A DNA stretch of 64,000 nucleotides from positions 558,001-622,000 of the forward strand of contig NZ_JAJAVG010000004.1 in assembly GCF_020531915.1 (NCBI RefSeq). The letters run 5' to 3'. The stretch is from Methylovorus mays. GTDB lineage: Bacteria; Pseudomonadota; Gammaproteobacteria; Burkholderiales; Methylophilaceae. Shown here in pieces: positions 16,553-25,360 of the stretch (positions within the stretch are counted from its first letter, which is position 1; the number at the start of each line of letters is the position of its first letter). The notes below the pieces were generated by a model, which saw only the letters and a program-made list of their open reading frames with translations, did not search any database and was not told where the DNA came from. A program made the translations under genes and the position numbers.

Positions 16553-19500
16553 TTATTTTATGACCCGAAGTGCAGCTTTCGTTGCGCTATACGCAGTTGA
16601 TTCCCATGTAAGTTTCGAGCTGAGCTCCCGTCGAAGATCATTAGCATCTGCAAATGACTTTTGAGTATCACCAAGGCGTTTAGCACACTCTTGACTCCAA
16701 TTTTGTAGAATTTCAGGACCGTTTGGATGAGTGTCAATTACACAATCCTTGGCTATCCGCCTTAAATCGCTGCTCTGAAACTCATTAGACAAATTGAGAA
16801 TTGTTTCTCCAAGACCACTCTGGGCACTGATAATCACTGGTATTCCAGCTGATATGGCCTCTAAACCAGCTAGTCCAAAACCCTCTGTTCGGGAAGGCAT
16901 CAAAAATAATGAAGCCGACTTAATATCACGCATTAGAGCTTTTTCGTCTGCTGTGAATGGTTTGGGATGAATATAAGGTGAAGACACATTATTTAACTTT
17001 TTAAGTCTTTCTATTTCGAGATCCATTGTTTCAACTTTAAATCCCCGCATAACAAATAGAGTGCCATTGAGATGTTTTGTGGATGGATTCGAGTAGAAAT
17101 CACCTGCCACTTGCATAAATAGATCTGCGCCTTTTAATGAAGCATCTATCATTCGCCCTGTGATAAGGCAGCATGCCTCGTACTGATATGCACTGCGGTT
17201 GTAATCTAATAAGTCGATACTTAGCCCAGGAAGAATTGAAACAATTAAATCCTGCTCCTTCTCATCCACCAACCTTCTTCTTATAGATTTCTCAAGCTTT
17301 GGTCCGACAGTCAATACAATATCAGCAGCTAAACAAAGTTCTGCCTGAGTTTCTCCTTTATCATTGCCTACAGAATAGGTAATAAGGCCACTGGTCGCCT
17401 GTTCAGGTCTAGTTTTGTGAGGCTCAATTTCTTCAGGACTGGTGTGAATTAAGTGAATATAAGGGCATTGATATTGTTCTCTTGCCAAAGCCAAGGCAGG
17501 GGAACCTGTTATATGGTCGTGTCCAATGACCACATCAGGTTTGATGATTGTTTTGGGGCCTCTAGCTAACTGGGATTGCAGATCTAAGCCAGGGTAAGAG
17601 TTGGCAGTTAATATTTCTACATTTTGCTGTGCTGCTTGCGCAATATCTTTTTCTGTTGCATTCGGAATAAAGCAAAATACTTTATGACCATAAGCCGCTA
17701 ATGCTATGCATAGATTGCGATTAAAAGTAGACACCCCACCATGTTCAGACCCCCATTCGGTCCCTATCAATAAAAAACTAAGCTTTTCTAGTTCCGGTCT
17801 GCTGACAACTGCTTCCTGCTCCTTCAGAGGGGTATATTCGGAGACAGCTTCACTCAGCCCAACTTCAATCAGCAAACTTTCAGAAGGCTGCACAGCACTG
17901 TCTAGTATTGTTTCCTTGTCGCTAATTATTGGCAAACTAATTTGGACTGCATTAATCTGTTCAATAGCGTCTCTAGGTGCTAGTGGCTTCCATTCCACTC
18001 GTCTTTGATTTTCTTTCGCATCGGTTAATGAGTATTTCAACCAATCAATTTCGGGAAGTTGAGTGAGTAACCAAGCAATTGCATCAACGCTCTCTGATGT
18101 TCCTTGCGCAACTAATCTTCTAAGAATATTTTCCTGAAAGGAAAACGCATGATCAACAGAATTCAATACCCGCGGGCCACGAATAGATTCTCGTCTTTCA
18201 AACAAAGACTCTATCCAAACATATAACTGAGCTAGATGCATTTGAGTGAGAACTGAAGATGGCGCATCATATAGTTTATTTGTTAAGTGTTTGATTAACT
18301 CACGGGCGACTTCTTTATTCGTATCAAAAAGATGAGTTAAAAATTCCCATGTTTCTTGAGGTTTTAAAGCAATGAGTGTGGACGCTTTTTCTAAATCACC
18401 GTCTATATTCTCTGGATCTAAATTGAACTCAATAGACTTCAATGACTTATATGCTTGATCTAACGCTGGAGGAAAGTTATTGTTAATTAACTCTTGAAAT
18501 GCAACCCTTTCATTTTGACCAGTCGGTTTGTAACTTACAACCCAATTCCATATTATTTCTAAAAAACTTTCATCAATGAAGTCTTTAATTAAGCCGACTG
18601 CATGATAAGCATTACTTGTTATCTCTAGATACTTTTTGAAAGCGGTCAAAAATTCATCTTTAGCATTACGAGCACAATCTTTGGTAATTTGACGGTGCTT
18701 TTCTCTTTCAATCTCACTATCATTACTACTGAACGATATAATTGATAAGCTCCAGGACGCCCATACATTCGAGGGTATTTGGGCATATGTATCTGGACTC
18801 TCAGCGAATATCAATCTGAAAGCCCTGTATCCTGCGGCAGAAGGTCTATGATGAATGTCTGGTTGAAGAAAGTTCTGATCTAATAAGAACTCATATAGGT
18901 AGTGTTTGGCCTCTTTAACTACAACTGATCTTTCCTGATCTGACAATAAGTCCCAGCCAGGACTAGGCGCTAGAACACCTGTAAACTCATCGATTCGGTT
19001 TCCTGAGGTCTCAAGTAACGCTAAGTTTAGCCTCCAAAATGCATCCAGATTATTGTTATGACATTGATTCAATAGATCAACAATGATCGATTTTAGAGAG
19101 GGTTTAAGAGGTTGTGAGTCTTCTAATTTTTTTGTCTGTGCTTGTTTTAAATTCCATTTTGCAAATTCCGAGTCTAGATTGACTTCGGAGACTTCTTTTA
19201 ACGCTTCTTTTAATGCAAGATGTTTTTCTGCCTGATTTAAAACGTATTCATTTTCGGGAGAATACTCCCAATTTATTAGACTGATTATTAACTGAATTAA
19301 CCAACCTTCAGCTTTGATGCAGGTTTTACTAATCAAGTCATCTACTAACCATTTCAGGTCCTCAGCCTTTAGTAAACTCCATGGTTTAAAAAGTAGTGAT
19401 CGTGGCATAGCCCAATCGGAGGGAGCTACTTTAAAAATAGTATGTAATAAGGCTTGTCTTTTAGAAGGCGAGTCGCTTAAGTAGTGCTTTTGAAATTGTT

Positions 19501-21478
19501 CTATTTCTGGTTCATTTCGAAGTTCGAAGAATATGGCATTAACTTCAAGAACAAAGCTAGCTAACTCATTTAAAACCTTCTCATCAGTGGCTGAATTCCA
19601 AATTTCTGTAAGGAGCCTACCTGTTAACCTAGTGAATGAACGACTGTCATCATTATCAGCTGCTCTTGATTTAACCCATCTGATTGCTGCTAAGGCTTCA
19701 TTAGGAGTCAACGCCGTAAATTTCAAATCATAAATAAAAAAAGCGTATGAACCGATCAATGAATGATTATTTGGTTCGTTCAGTGTTGATAAAAGCTGTT
19801 CAAACGTCAGATGATTTGGCCATAGTGCAATCAGCGCCAACCCTTTGATTTCATCATCTACGTCATTCTTTGGAGTTAGCGCAAGCGGCAATAGCTCAGT
19901 AAGTTGATCTTCCGGAAGCAGCAAAGTTAATGCATGCGTTGCTTCCGCCCTTATGTGGCTATCTTCGTTAGCGTCAAATGCTAGCGCTTTTAAATCCTTT
20001 GTAAGCTCAATTAAAGAGCAAGTTTCCGTAATATCAATTGCCGCTCTTCTAACAACTTTATGTTTGGAGTGGTCTTCTATTATTGGCCTAAGCTGATTGG
20101 CTAAATTTTTATGATTTAGTCTCTTATATAAGCGTCGCCATTCAACCTTATCGTAAGTTTCAAGAGTGTCTAGTTTTTGCAACAGCGCTGAGACTAACAA
20201 CTCCTTTTCATTATCAGAGTTCAACGTAATATCGCTGGACATAAGTAGTCCAGGCTCGTGCACTACCAATTCATTCCAAATACTTTTATCGAAAATACTT
20301 AGCCATGCAGCGACCTCACGTAACTGAGGGACTACATAGGTATTTCCGGGAACATGAGATCGGATTAAAGAAAGAATGCTGCCAGAAGATGGAGCACGCT
20401 GTTTTATGTAATACGCTGCCAAATATTCTGAAAGCGTTTTATGGCTCCACTTATATGAGTTTGAGCTTATTTGAACAAATAGACCTGTCCTCAGAGTTTC
20501 TCTTACTTCTTTTACGCCAACTTTCAACTCTTCTTTACGAACTAGCTCAAAGCCACCTGCAAGTTCATGAATAGGAATTGCATGTTCGGGTACAGTCTCA
20601 GAATACAATCCATCCCAAATTACCATCTTTGTGGATAGTTCAGTTGCAGCAGCAATTCGCCCAGCAACTACAAATCTTGCATCAGCCTCTAAAGTGCCGA
20701 CTGCCCCACTCAAGCGCCTAGCTTGGTTGGACTCTTCCAATAAAGCAAGTATGCCTTGTCGATAAGTTGAGGATCTATCACTAAGTTGAGCTGGGTTTGG
20801 TGTTTGTAGAATATTCAAATACATTCTTAGAGTTACTGGCCGGCTTAAAAGCACACTTTCATCACTATCAAGAACTGTTTTTATGGGTTCAATAGCGTCG
20901 GGAGACTGTGCTACAAAGAAATCCAAGACTTGTGGCTTGCTAAGTGGCGCCAACTCAAAGACAAGTACAGAGTTTTCACCCAATATCTGTTTTAATTGTT
21001 TTTCAAACTGTTCGGACCAGTCTGCGGTCCTGCTACTTATGCGGAGATACGTTTTTTTATTGGAACCTTCTGTCTTTGCATTGATTTTTCGAGCCAGCTT
21101 AATTATCCAATTTTGAGTAACTGGAATCGATACTGGTGACTCGTCCAAGGCGTCAAGGAATATTAAGGTGGTTTGATCTTCATTAGAGTGTTCGTTAACA
21201 GCATTAATTAGCTCTTCTTCGCTGTATGTTGAAGCTAAAGAAATAAATTCAGTTGAGTATCCTTTTCTAATTGCTTCTAAATGAGCATTATTGAATTCAG
21301 TAGACTTTCCTATCCCTGGAGGTCCCAATAGAACTATGCAAGGAATTTGACTGTTGACGCTATCAACTAAGCTAAAGGGATTTTTGCTTGTGTCAGGGTC
21401 ATAAAAACCCGTAGATAAATCCTCGCTGCCTCTGCGGACCCAGTATCTTTTAGCAAAATTATTATTTTCATTTTCCAT
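16553..21478 (-). CDS. NACHT-type STAND NTPase fused to GT4-like glycosyltransferase
   Basis: 1641 residues in one frame. Walker A GPPGIGKST is at residues 52-60, only about 50 residues from the N terminus. Walker B LIFLDALDES (105-114) has the extra acidic residue of NACHT domains, and a sensor-type Arg is in RISSRT (147-151). The KWSHKTLSEYLAAYY segment (343-357) matches the end of the NACHT helical region. Residues 470-1200 are long, helical and HEAT-like in part (HIRAEATHALTLLLP). Residues 1230-1641 form a GT-B glycosyltransferase: N-terminal WGSEHGGVSTFNRN and the E-x7-E donor motif EGFGLAGLE (E1532, E1540). It is AT-rich, unlike its neighbours. Resemblance to NLR-like immunity proteins suggests phage defence; this is inference. 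Confidence 0.85.
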   Translation of the reverse strand: MENENNNFAKRYWVRRGSEDLSTGFYDPDTSKNPFSLVDSVNSQIPCIVLLGPPGIGKSTEFNNAHLEAIRKGYSTEFISLASTYSEEELINAVNEHSNEDQTTLIFLDALDESPVSIPVTQNWIIKLARKINAKTEGSNKKTYLRISSRTADWSEQFEKQLKQILGENSVLVFELAPLSKPQVLDFFVAQSPDAIEPIKTVLDSDESVLLSRPVTLRMYLNILQTPNPAQLSDRSSTYRQGILALLEESNQARRLSGAVGTLEADARFVVAGRIAAATELSTKMVIWDGLYSETVPEHAIPIHELAGGFELVRKEELKVGVKEVRETLRTGLFVQISSNSYKWSHKTLSEYLAAYYIKQRAPSSGSILSLIRSHVPGNTYVVPQLREVAAWLSIFDKSIWNELVVHEPGLLMSSDITLNSDNEKELLVSALLQKLDTLETYDKVEWRRLYKRLNHKNLANQLRPIIEDHSKHKVVRRAAIDITETCSLIELTKDLKALAFDANEDSHIRAEATHALTLLLPEDQLTELLPLALTPKNDVDDEIKGLALIALWPNHLTFEQLLSTLNEPNNHSLIGSYAFFIYDLKFTALTPNEALAAIRWVKSRAADNDDSRSFTRLTGRLLTEIWNSATDEKVLNELASFVLEVNAIFFELRNEPEIEQFQKHYLSDSPSKRQALLHTIFKVAPSDWAMPRSLLFKPWSLLKAEDLKWLVDDLISKTCIKAEGWLIQLIISLINWEYSPENEYVLNQAEKHLALKEALKEVSEVNLDSEFAKWNLKQAQTKKLEDSQPLKPSLKSIIVDLLNQCHNNNLDAFWRLNLALLETSGNRIDEFTGVLAPSPGWDLLSDQERSVVVKEAKHYLYEFLLDQNFLQPDIHHRPSAAGYRAFRLIFAESPDTYAQIPSNVWASWSLSIISFSSNDSEIEREKHRQITKDCARNAKDEFLTAFKKYLEITSNAYHAVGLIKDFIDESFLEIIWNWVVSYKPTGQNERVAFQELINNNFPPALDQAYKSLKSIEFNLDPENIDGDLEKASTLIALKPQETWEFLTHLFDTNKEVARELIKHLTNKLYDAPSSVLTQMHLAQLYVWIESLFERRESIRGPRVLNSVDHAFSFQENILRRLVAQGTSESVDAIAWLLTQLPEIDWLKYSLTDAKENQRRVEWKPLAPRDAIEQINAVQISLPIISDKETILDSAVQPSESLLIEVGLSEAVSEYTPLKEQEAVVSRPELEKLSFLLIGTEWGSEHGGVSTFNRNLCIALAAYGHKVFCFIPNATEKDIAQAAQQNVEILTANSYPGLDLQSQLARGPKTIIKPDVVIGHDHITGSPALALAREQYQCPYIHLIHTSPEEIEPHKTRPEQATSGLITYSVGNDKGETQAELCLAADIVLTVGPKLEKSIRRRLVDEKEQDLIVSILPGLSIDLLDYNRSAYQYEACCLITGRMIDASLKGADLFMQVAGDFYSNPSTKHLNGTLFVMRGFKVETMDLEIERLKKLNNVSSPYIHPKPFTADEKALMRDIKSASLFLMPSRTEGFGLAGLEAISAGIPVIISAQSGLGETILNLSNEFQSSDLRRIAKDCVIDTHPNGPEILQNWSQECAKRLGDTQKSFADANDLRRELSSKLTWESTAYSATKAALRVIK

Positions 21479-21670
21479 AATGAGTAATCCAGCACATTAT
21501 TAATTTATTGAGATTCTTAGTCCGCTTTTAAATGCACCGGGAATCTGCGCTTACGTATAAATGAATCAGTCTTACAATCTTTGAAATCGCTCTCGTATGG
21601 CTTCAATTATTTCAGGTTTTTTCATTGAGAGCATGCAAATTAATAAATCAGCATTTATCTAACTTTGGCC
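21479..21670. other. AT-rich gap between the two island genes
   Basis: 192 bases with no supported gene. A 20-codon open frame on the minus strand (21634-21572, MLSMKKPEIIEAI...) is too short to call. No terminator is evident, so cotranscription of the upstream TIGR02391-like gene with the NTPase gene is possible; the NTPase may instead have its own promoter here. Confidence 0.4.
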
Positions 21671-22660
21671 CTACTGATTAGGCTGCTTTGCATCTTCAAC
21701 GCGTTGAATCATCAAGCTTGCAAGAATTAGATACTGAGCCGCTCTTTTGTTTGTTAAGGCATGATCTAGAGTGTGTGCGTTTGGATTTCGAATGCCCTGA
21801 TAAGCGCCTTTAAAAATCTGAATGAATCCTTTTTGATCGCTCCGTCCTGATTCAGTATCAATTTCACTGAAAATTAAATACGGTGACTCTAAGGAAAAAA
21901 CCTTTCCAATAAGCCGATCACCATCTTCATCGGCAATTTCAGTTCTTTGCCTAATTACGTCGAAAACAGCTGTCATAGAGTTAAGTACAGCCTCTCTTAA
22001 ATGGCCACTTTCAAAAAGCTTCAAAGACGACTGAAGAATTCTTGGATGTAACAAGAAAGTGAAATCAGCTAAATTTTCCTGTTGCACATCGCTATGTTGA
22101 AAAGGCTTAGGTGGCTGAGGTGGATTTCTCCACGATTTAACAGTATCAATTACATCATATACAGACTCATATTTTAAAACTGACTCGCTAGGTGTTATAG
22201 AAGCGTTCACCTCATTTAAATCAGTGGAGCAACCACCAAAAATAGGTAAATTGAGTAAGTACCTTACTAAGCGAACCAACTCATCGCGAGGTGTCTCAAG
22301 CTCAATTTCCAGTTCGCTTAAAAGCAGTGATGAGTCTGGATCATTACGATATGTCTTTTGTAAGAGTAAAAAAATGTTGTTAATTTCATGCAGAAAAAAA
22401 TCGACCAAAGGGTCATAATTAGAAATCAAATCCAACGATTCAATTTTTAACTCGTAAAGATTATCGTTTTTAACAATGTAATTATTGTTTTCCAGAAAAT
22501 CCAATGTCTGAAGATGCTCGAACAAAGCCACCCTAAATCTTTTAGCATTTAAGGGACTTCCGCTTCTTTCGTTCTCAAACACCTCGATTAAAACTTTCCG
22601 CTGATTTTTGTTTAGATTTACGCTGTTCATATTATTCTGGAATGTGAATGCTAGTTGCAT
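21671..22660 (-). CDS. TIGR02391 (Ymh)-like protein with R-x4-H motif
   Basis: 329 residues (or 319 from the ATG at 22630). Residues 20-200 are helical and unrecognised. Residues 203-322 match my memory of the TIGR02391/Ymh domain: LLHPRILQSSLKLFESGH, then KGAYQGIRNPNAH. The RNPNAH segment (R291, H296) fits the R-x4-6-H motif of HEPN ribonucleases. It is AT-rich and lies directly upstream of the NACHT-glycosyltransferase gene on the same strand. Proteins with this domain often occur beside restriction or abortive-infection genes. A toxin or RNase role is inferred. Confidence 0.75.
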   Translation of the reverse strand: MQLAFTFQNNMNSVNLNKNQRKVLIEVFENERSGSPLNAKRFRVALFEHLQTLDFLENNNYIVKNDNLYELKIESLDLISNYDPLVDFFLHEINNIFLLLQKTYRNDPDSSLLLSELEIELETPRDELVRLVRYLLNLPIFGGCSTDLNEVNASITPSESVLKYESVYDVIDTVKSWRNPPQPPKPFQHSDVQQENLADFTFLLHPRILQSSLKLFESGHLREAVLNSMTAVFDVIRQRTEIADEDGDRLIGKVFSLESPYLIFSEIDTESGRSDQKGFIQIFKGAYQGIRNPNAHTLDHALTNKRAAQYLILASLMIQRVEDAKQPNQ

Positions 22661-22710
22661 TATAAAGTACAGACTTAGATACTGGCCACCTATAGTGAGG
22701 ATAGTTTGAT

Positions 22711-22737
22711 ATGAATCGCCCCTACTATGCTAGACAG
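22711..22737. repeat. Left terminal inverted repeat of the IS3 element
   Basis: ATGAATCGCCCC, then seven partly matching bases, then CTAGACAG. Pairs with 23885-23911. Confidence 0.85.
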
Positions 22738-23585
22738 TCGCCAGCCCCTCGAAATAACGCCTCTCATACTCTACTGGCGATAAGCCATTATTGAAACTGT
22801 GCCGACGCCTAGGGTTATAAAACATCTCGATGTAATCAAATACATCCTGGCGGGCAGCTTCTCGATGCTCGTAAATCTTGCGACGTATCCTTTCCCGCTT
22901 CAGCAATTGAAAGAAGCTTTCTGCGACCGCATTATCGTGGCAATTGCCTCGCCTGCTTATGCTCGGTTTGAGACGATGCGCTTTTAAAAATGCTTGCCAA
23001 TCATAACTGCTGAACTGACTACCTTGATCCGAGTGGACCAGCACCTCACCTTCTGGTCTCCGCCTCCACACGACCATCAGTAGTGCGCTGATCGCTAAGT
23101 CACGATCCATCCTGGGTCCCATTGACCATCCTACAACTTGCCGAGAGAAGATATCCAGTACAGCAGCCAGGTATAACACCCATACTGTGTTGGGGGGTGG
23201 TCACGTCGAATTGGCGCTGCAGATGATTTGGGGCAACCACAGCTGGCCGCCCTCCAAGCCGACCAGAGCGACGCCGATAGCCAGTTTGAGAACGTAACCC
23301 TTCTTGACGCATTAATCGCGCAACACGGTGCTTGCCGCAGATCTCCCTAGGGCTCGAAGATCATCTTTGATCTTGCGATAGCCATAGACCCCGCTACTCT
23401 CCAGCCAGGATTGCTTGATGTGGCCTAACAATCGCGGGTCTTCTTGCGCTCTTGCAGACTGAGGTGCCTGTTGCCAAGCGTAATAGCCAGTGGGATGCAC
23501 ATTCATCATGCGACAGAGACGTCGGATAGGGTGAGAGCATGCGTGCTCTTGAATAAATGCGTACTTTACCCGGACAGCTTGGCAA
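22730..23585 (-). pseudogene. IS3 transposase orfB, frameshifted and missing catalytic Asp
   Basis: Three fragments add up to an IS3 OrfB. The first holds HPTGYYAWQQ and GVYGYRKIKDDLRALG. A one-base loss near 23345-23350 shifts into the second (MRQEGLRSQTGYRRR to FDVTTP). A one-base change at the G6 run 23192-23197 shifts into the third (LYLAAVLDIFSRQVVGW to the end). At the last junction NTVWV runs straight into LYLAAV, so the roughly 12 codons that carry the TDITY motif, with the first Asp of the DDE triad, are deleted. The second Asp (HSDQGSQF) and the Glu region (NCHDNAVAESFF) remain. The protein cannot be active. Confidence 0.88.
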
Positions 23586-23847
23586 AGTACGCGGCGGCCT
23601 TTTTTAGGATGTCTCGCTCATCAGTGACGCGGCGCAGCTCCGCCTTAAGGCGACGGATTTCTGCTTGCTGGTTGGAAGAATGCTGTAGTTCGTCTTCAGG
23701 GGCGCTGAATCGCTTGATCCAGGCATAAATGCTATGGCTTGAAACACCCAACCGCTCAGCGACCTCTGCCACAGAAAACTGTCGCTCAGTGACTTGCTTG
23801 ACGGCTGCTTGTTTGAACTCTTCGCTATAACGTTGTTGCTTGCTCAT
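23566..23847 (-). CDS. IS3-family transposase orfA
   Basis: 93 residues: helix-turn-helix (FSVAEVAERLGVSSHSIYAWIKRF) and a C-terminal leucine-zipper-like coiled coil (AEIRRLKAELRRVTDERDILKKA). The frame is intact. The A AAA AAG slippery heptamer near its end would normally give the OrfAB fusion. With orfB dead, OrfA alone could at most bind the ends of related elements. Confidence 0.9.
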   Translation of the reverse strand: MSKQQRYSEEFKQAAVKQVTERQFSVAEVAERLGVSSHSIYAWIKRFSAPEDELQHSSNQQAEIRRLKAELRRVTDERDILKKAAAYFAKLSG

Positions 23848-23884
23848 GAATCCTCCTCAACTTCTCTAGTTTGAGGCTCTTGAG

Positions 23885-23911
23885 CTGTCTAGGAAAGTGG
23901 GGGCGATTCAT
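23885..23911. repeat. Right terminal inverted repeat of the IS3 element
   Basis: CTGTCTAG, a divergent core and GGGGCGATTCAT; the complement of the left end with the outer 12 and inner 8 bases matching. Confidence 0.85.
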
Positions 23912-23985
23912 GTGAAAGATTATCACTCGTGACCGCCAGGGTTAATGGCATCAGATGGGTAATAGCGTATTCAACATCAGACCTG

Positions 23986-24261
23986 TCAGGCAGTGACTTT
24001 TCGCACGCGCGTAAACGCATTGTTTTCAGCCTTGGGCTTGAGGTTGAGAATTTCCTTGTCCGGACTCGCTTGATGCAGATAGCTGCGATCGAAGTCATCC
24101 TGTCTGATGATATTGGCCTGGCTATGCGTGGTAGCAGATTGCCTGATCTCGGGAGCAAACAAGGACACGCTGCCCACGACGGCAAAAAGAATCAGGCTGG
24201 ATGCGGCGAGGTTTACTAGCCAGTGGTATTGGCCCTGATGAAAATTCTGATGTTTGTGCAT
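23986..24261 (-). CDS. Small single-span membrane protein, unknown
   Basis: 91 residues; the start at 24261 has GGGAG seven bases upstream. One membrane segment (VNLAASSLILFAVVGSVSLF, about 16-35) is followed by a polar tail. It has the same plan as the 25091-25342 protein in the same cluster (short charged N terminus, one span beginning near NLAASS or NMAALS). Its partners are BON-domain genes, so an envelope-stress role is plausible. Function unknown. Confidence 0.6.
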   Translation of the reverse strand: MHKHQNFHQGQYHWLVNLAASSLILFAVVGSVSLFAPEIRQSATTHSQANIIRQDDFDRSYLHQASPDKEILNLKPKAENNAFTRVRKVTA

Positions 24262-24457
24262 GATGCGTCTCCCTGAAATCATGTGGTGAATATGGCTTGC
24301 CGGGCTCTCGCTTTAGTAACCATTGTTAAGTTGCGATTGTTGGCCCGTGCAAGTGATAAACCAGTAATGGCATTGTAGGAGTTGGTTCCCTTGCTGTCCG
24401 TCCGCCGGGTTCCTGAATTAGCGTAGGAAAACACCTACAACGCTCTCCTCATAGTTT

Positions 24458-24799
24458 TTAGTGATAGTTGCATACCAGCCCGTTATACACTGCCTTGACG
24501 CCTGGTACGGTCACCGCATGGCGGTAAGCGCAGGCGATTTGGTCGTAGTTGCCGAGTTGGCCTTTCAATACGACGATGCAGCGCTTGGATTCCACCTCAA
24601 TATCAAAACCCTTGAAATACGGATCGGCAGACAAGCGCTGCAAGACGGTGTTGCGAATCTGCTCATCCTGCGTCAACACCACAGGAGGCTCAAGCTTACG
24701 GGCTTTGGCGATGTTGTCAGGCATGCGGGCTGGAGGCGAGAGGGTGAAACTATCAGCAATGTAATCTGACATCGTGAATTCGGCGGACAAGTCATCCAT
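24458..24799 (-). CDS. BON-domain protein
   Basis: 113 residues. The BON domain covers about 43-110: TQDEQIRNTVLQRLSADPYFKGFDIEVESKRC, then VVLKGQLGNYDQI and VPGVKAVYNGL. No signal peptide is visible with this start, unlike OsmY-type proteins, so location is unclear. It shares a strand with the other BON genes of the cluster but has a roughly 290-base gap (24800-25090) behind it in which I see no gene. Confidence 0.8.
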   Translation of the reverse strand: MDDLSAEFTMSDYIADSFTLSPPARMPDNIAKARKLEPPVVLTQDEQIRNTVLQRLSADPYFKGFDIEVESKRCIVVLKGQLGNYDQIACAYRHAVTVPGVKAVYNGLVCNYH

Positions 24800-25090
24800 G
24801 ATGAGCTCTCTTTCTGTTCAAACTTGAGGAAGGACGCTGGTCTTGCCGGGGCGACCTTCGCAGAGGGTTAACGAAGTAAGGGCATGATAATCAAGGCTTA
24901 TGCAAGCAGCAGTCGGTAGCATGCTGATTGTCGTGTCAGTCAGTTCCGACGCGGATATGGGAGAAACTCACAAGCGGAATTCAGCTGCGTTAACAGGCGA
25001 AATCCAGATGGTTTGAGGGAAATGAAAAGGTGAATAGAGAACAGCTAAGGGATATGGCAGCTGCAAGCAACCATTGCAGACGATGTACTA

Positions 25091-25342
25091 TCAGATGAGG
25101 ATCACACCCGTAGTGGGTGGCAATTCTGCCGGAGCTTCCTGAGGCGTATGCTCGGTAGGCAGCTCGACGGAATGATGTGTTTTAGGGGATGCAGCTTCCG
25201 AATTGAGGTGCGGTTGTTTGATAAACCATCCCACCATGATCACGCTGGAACTGAAAGCAAAAATAATGACACTGAGGGCGGCCATGTTAATGAGCCGCTC
25301 GTGTTTTCTTACCTGCTTCATGTCGAATCGCATGCTATTCAT
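25091..25342 (-). CDS. Small membrane protein of the BON cluster
   Basis: 83 residues from the ATG at 25342 (a TTG at 25354 and ATGs at 25333 and 25321 are alternatives; no clear ribosome site). One membrane segment, INMAALSVIIFAFSSSVIMVGWF, then a Pro/Glu-rich tail ending TTGVILI. It begins 18 bases after the stop of the adjacent BON gene and is probably in the same transcript. Function unknown. Confidence 0.55.
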   Translation of the reverse strand: MNSMRFDMKQVRKHERLINMAALSVIIFAFSSSVIMVGWFIKQPHLNSEAASPKTHHSVELPTEHTPQEAPAELPPTTGVILI

Positions 25343-25360
25343 GATGCATGGCAATGCGGG

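Larger units (their letters stand above)
22711..23911 (-). mobile_element. IS3-family insertion sequence, inactivated
   Basis: About 1.2 kb bounded by imperfect 27-base inverted repeats (ATGAATCGCCCC...CTAGACAG at the left, its partner at the right). It contains orfA, an A AAA AAG frameshift site (23605-23599 on the minus strand) and a broken orfB. No matching target duplication is visible (left flank TTGAT, right flank GTGAA), suggesting old insertion or end rearrangement. It forms the right border of the AT-rich island. Confidence 0.9.

Noticed and set aside
17706-18008. 100-codon plus-strand frame inside the NACHT-GT gene
   Set aside because: Antisense to the glycosyltransferase linker; low-complexity Ser/Leu product with no motif.
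21572-21634. 20-codon frame between the two island genes
   Set aside because: Too short, no ribosome site and no recognisable product.
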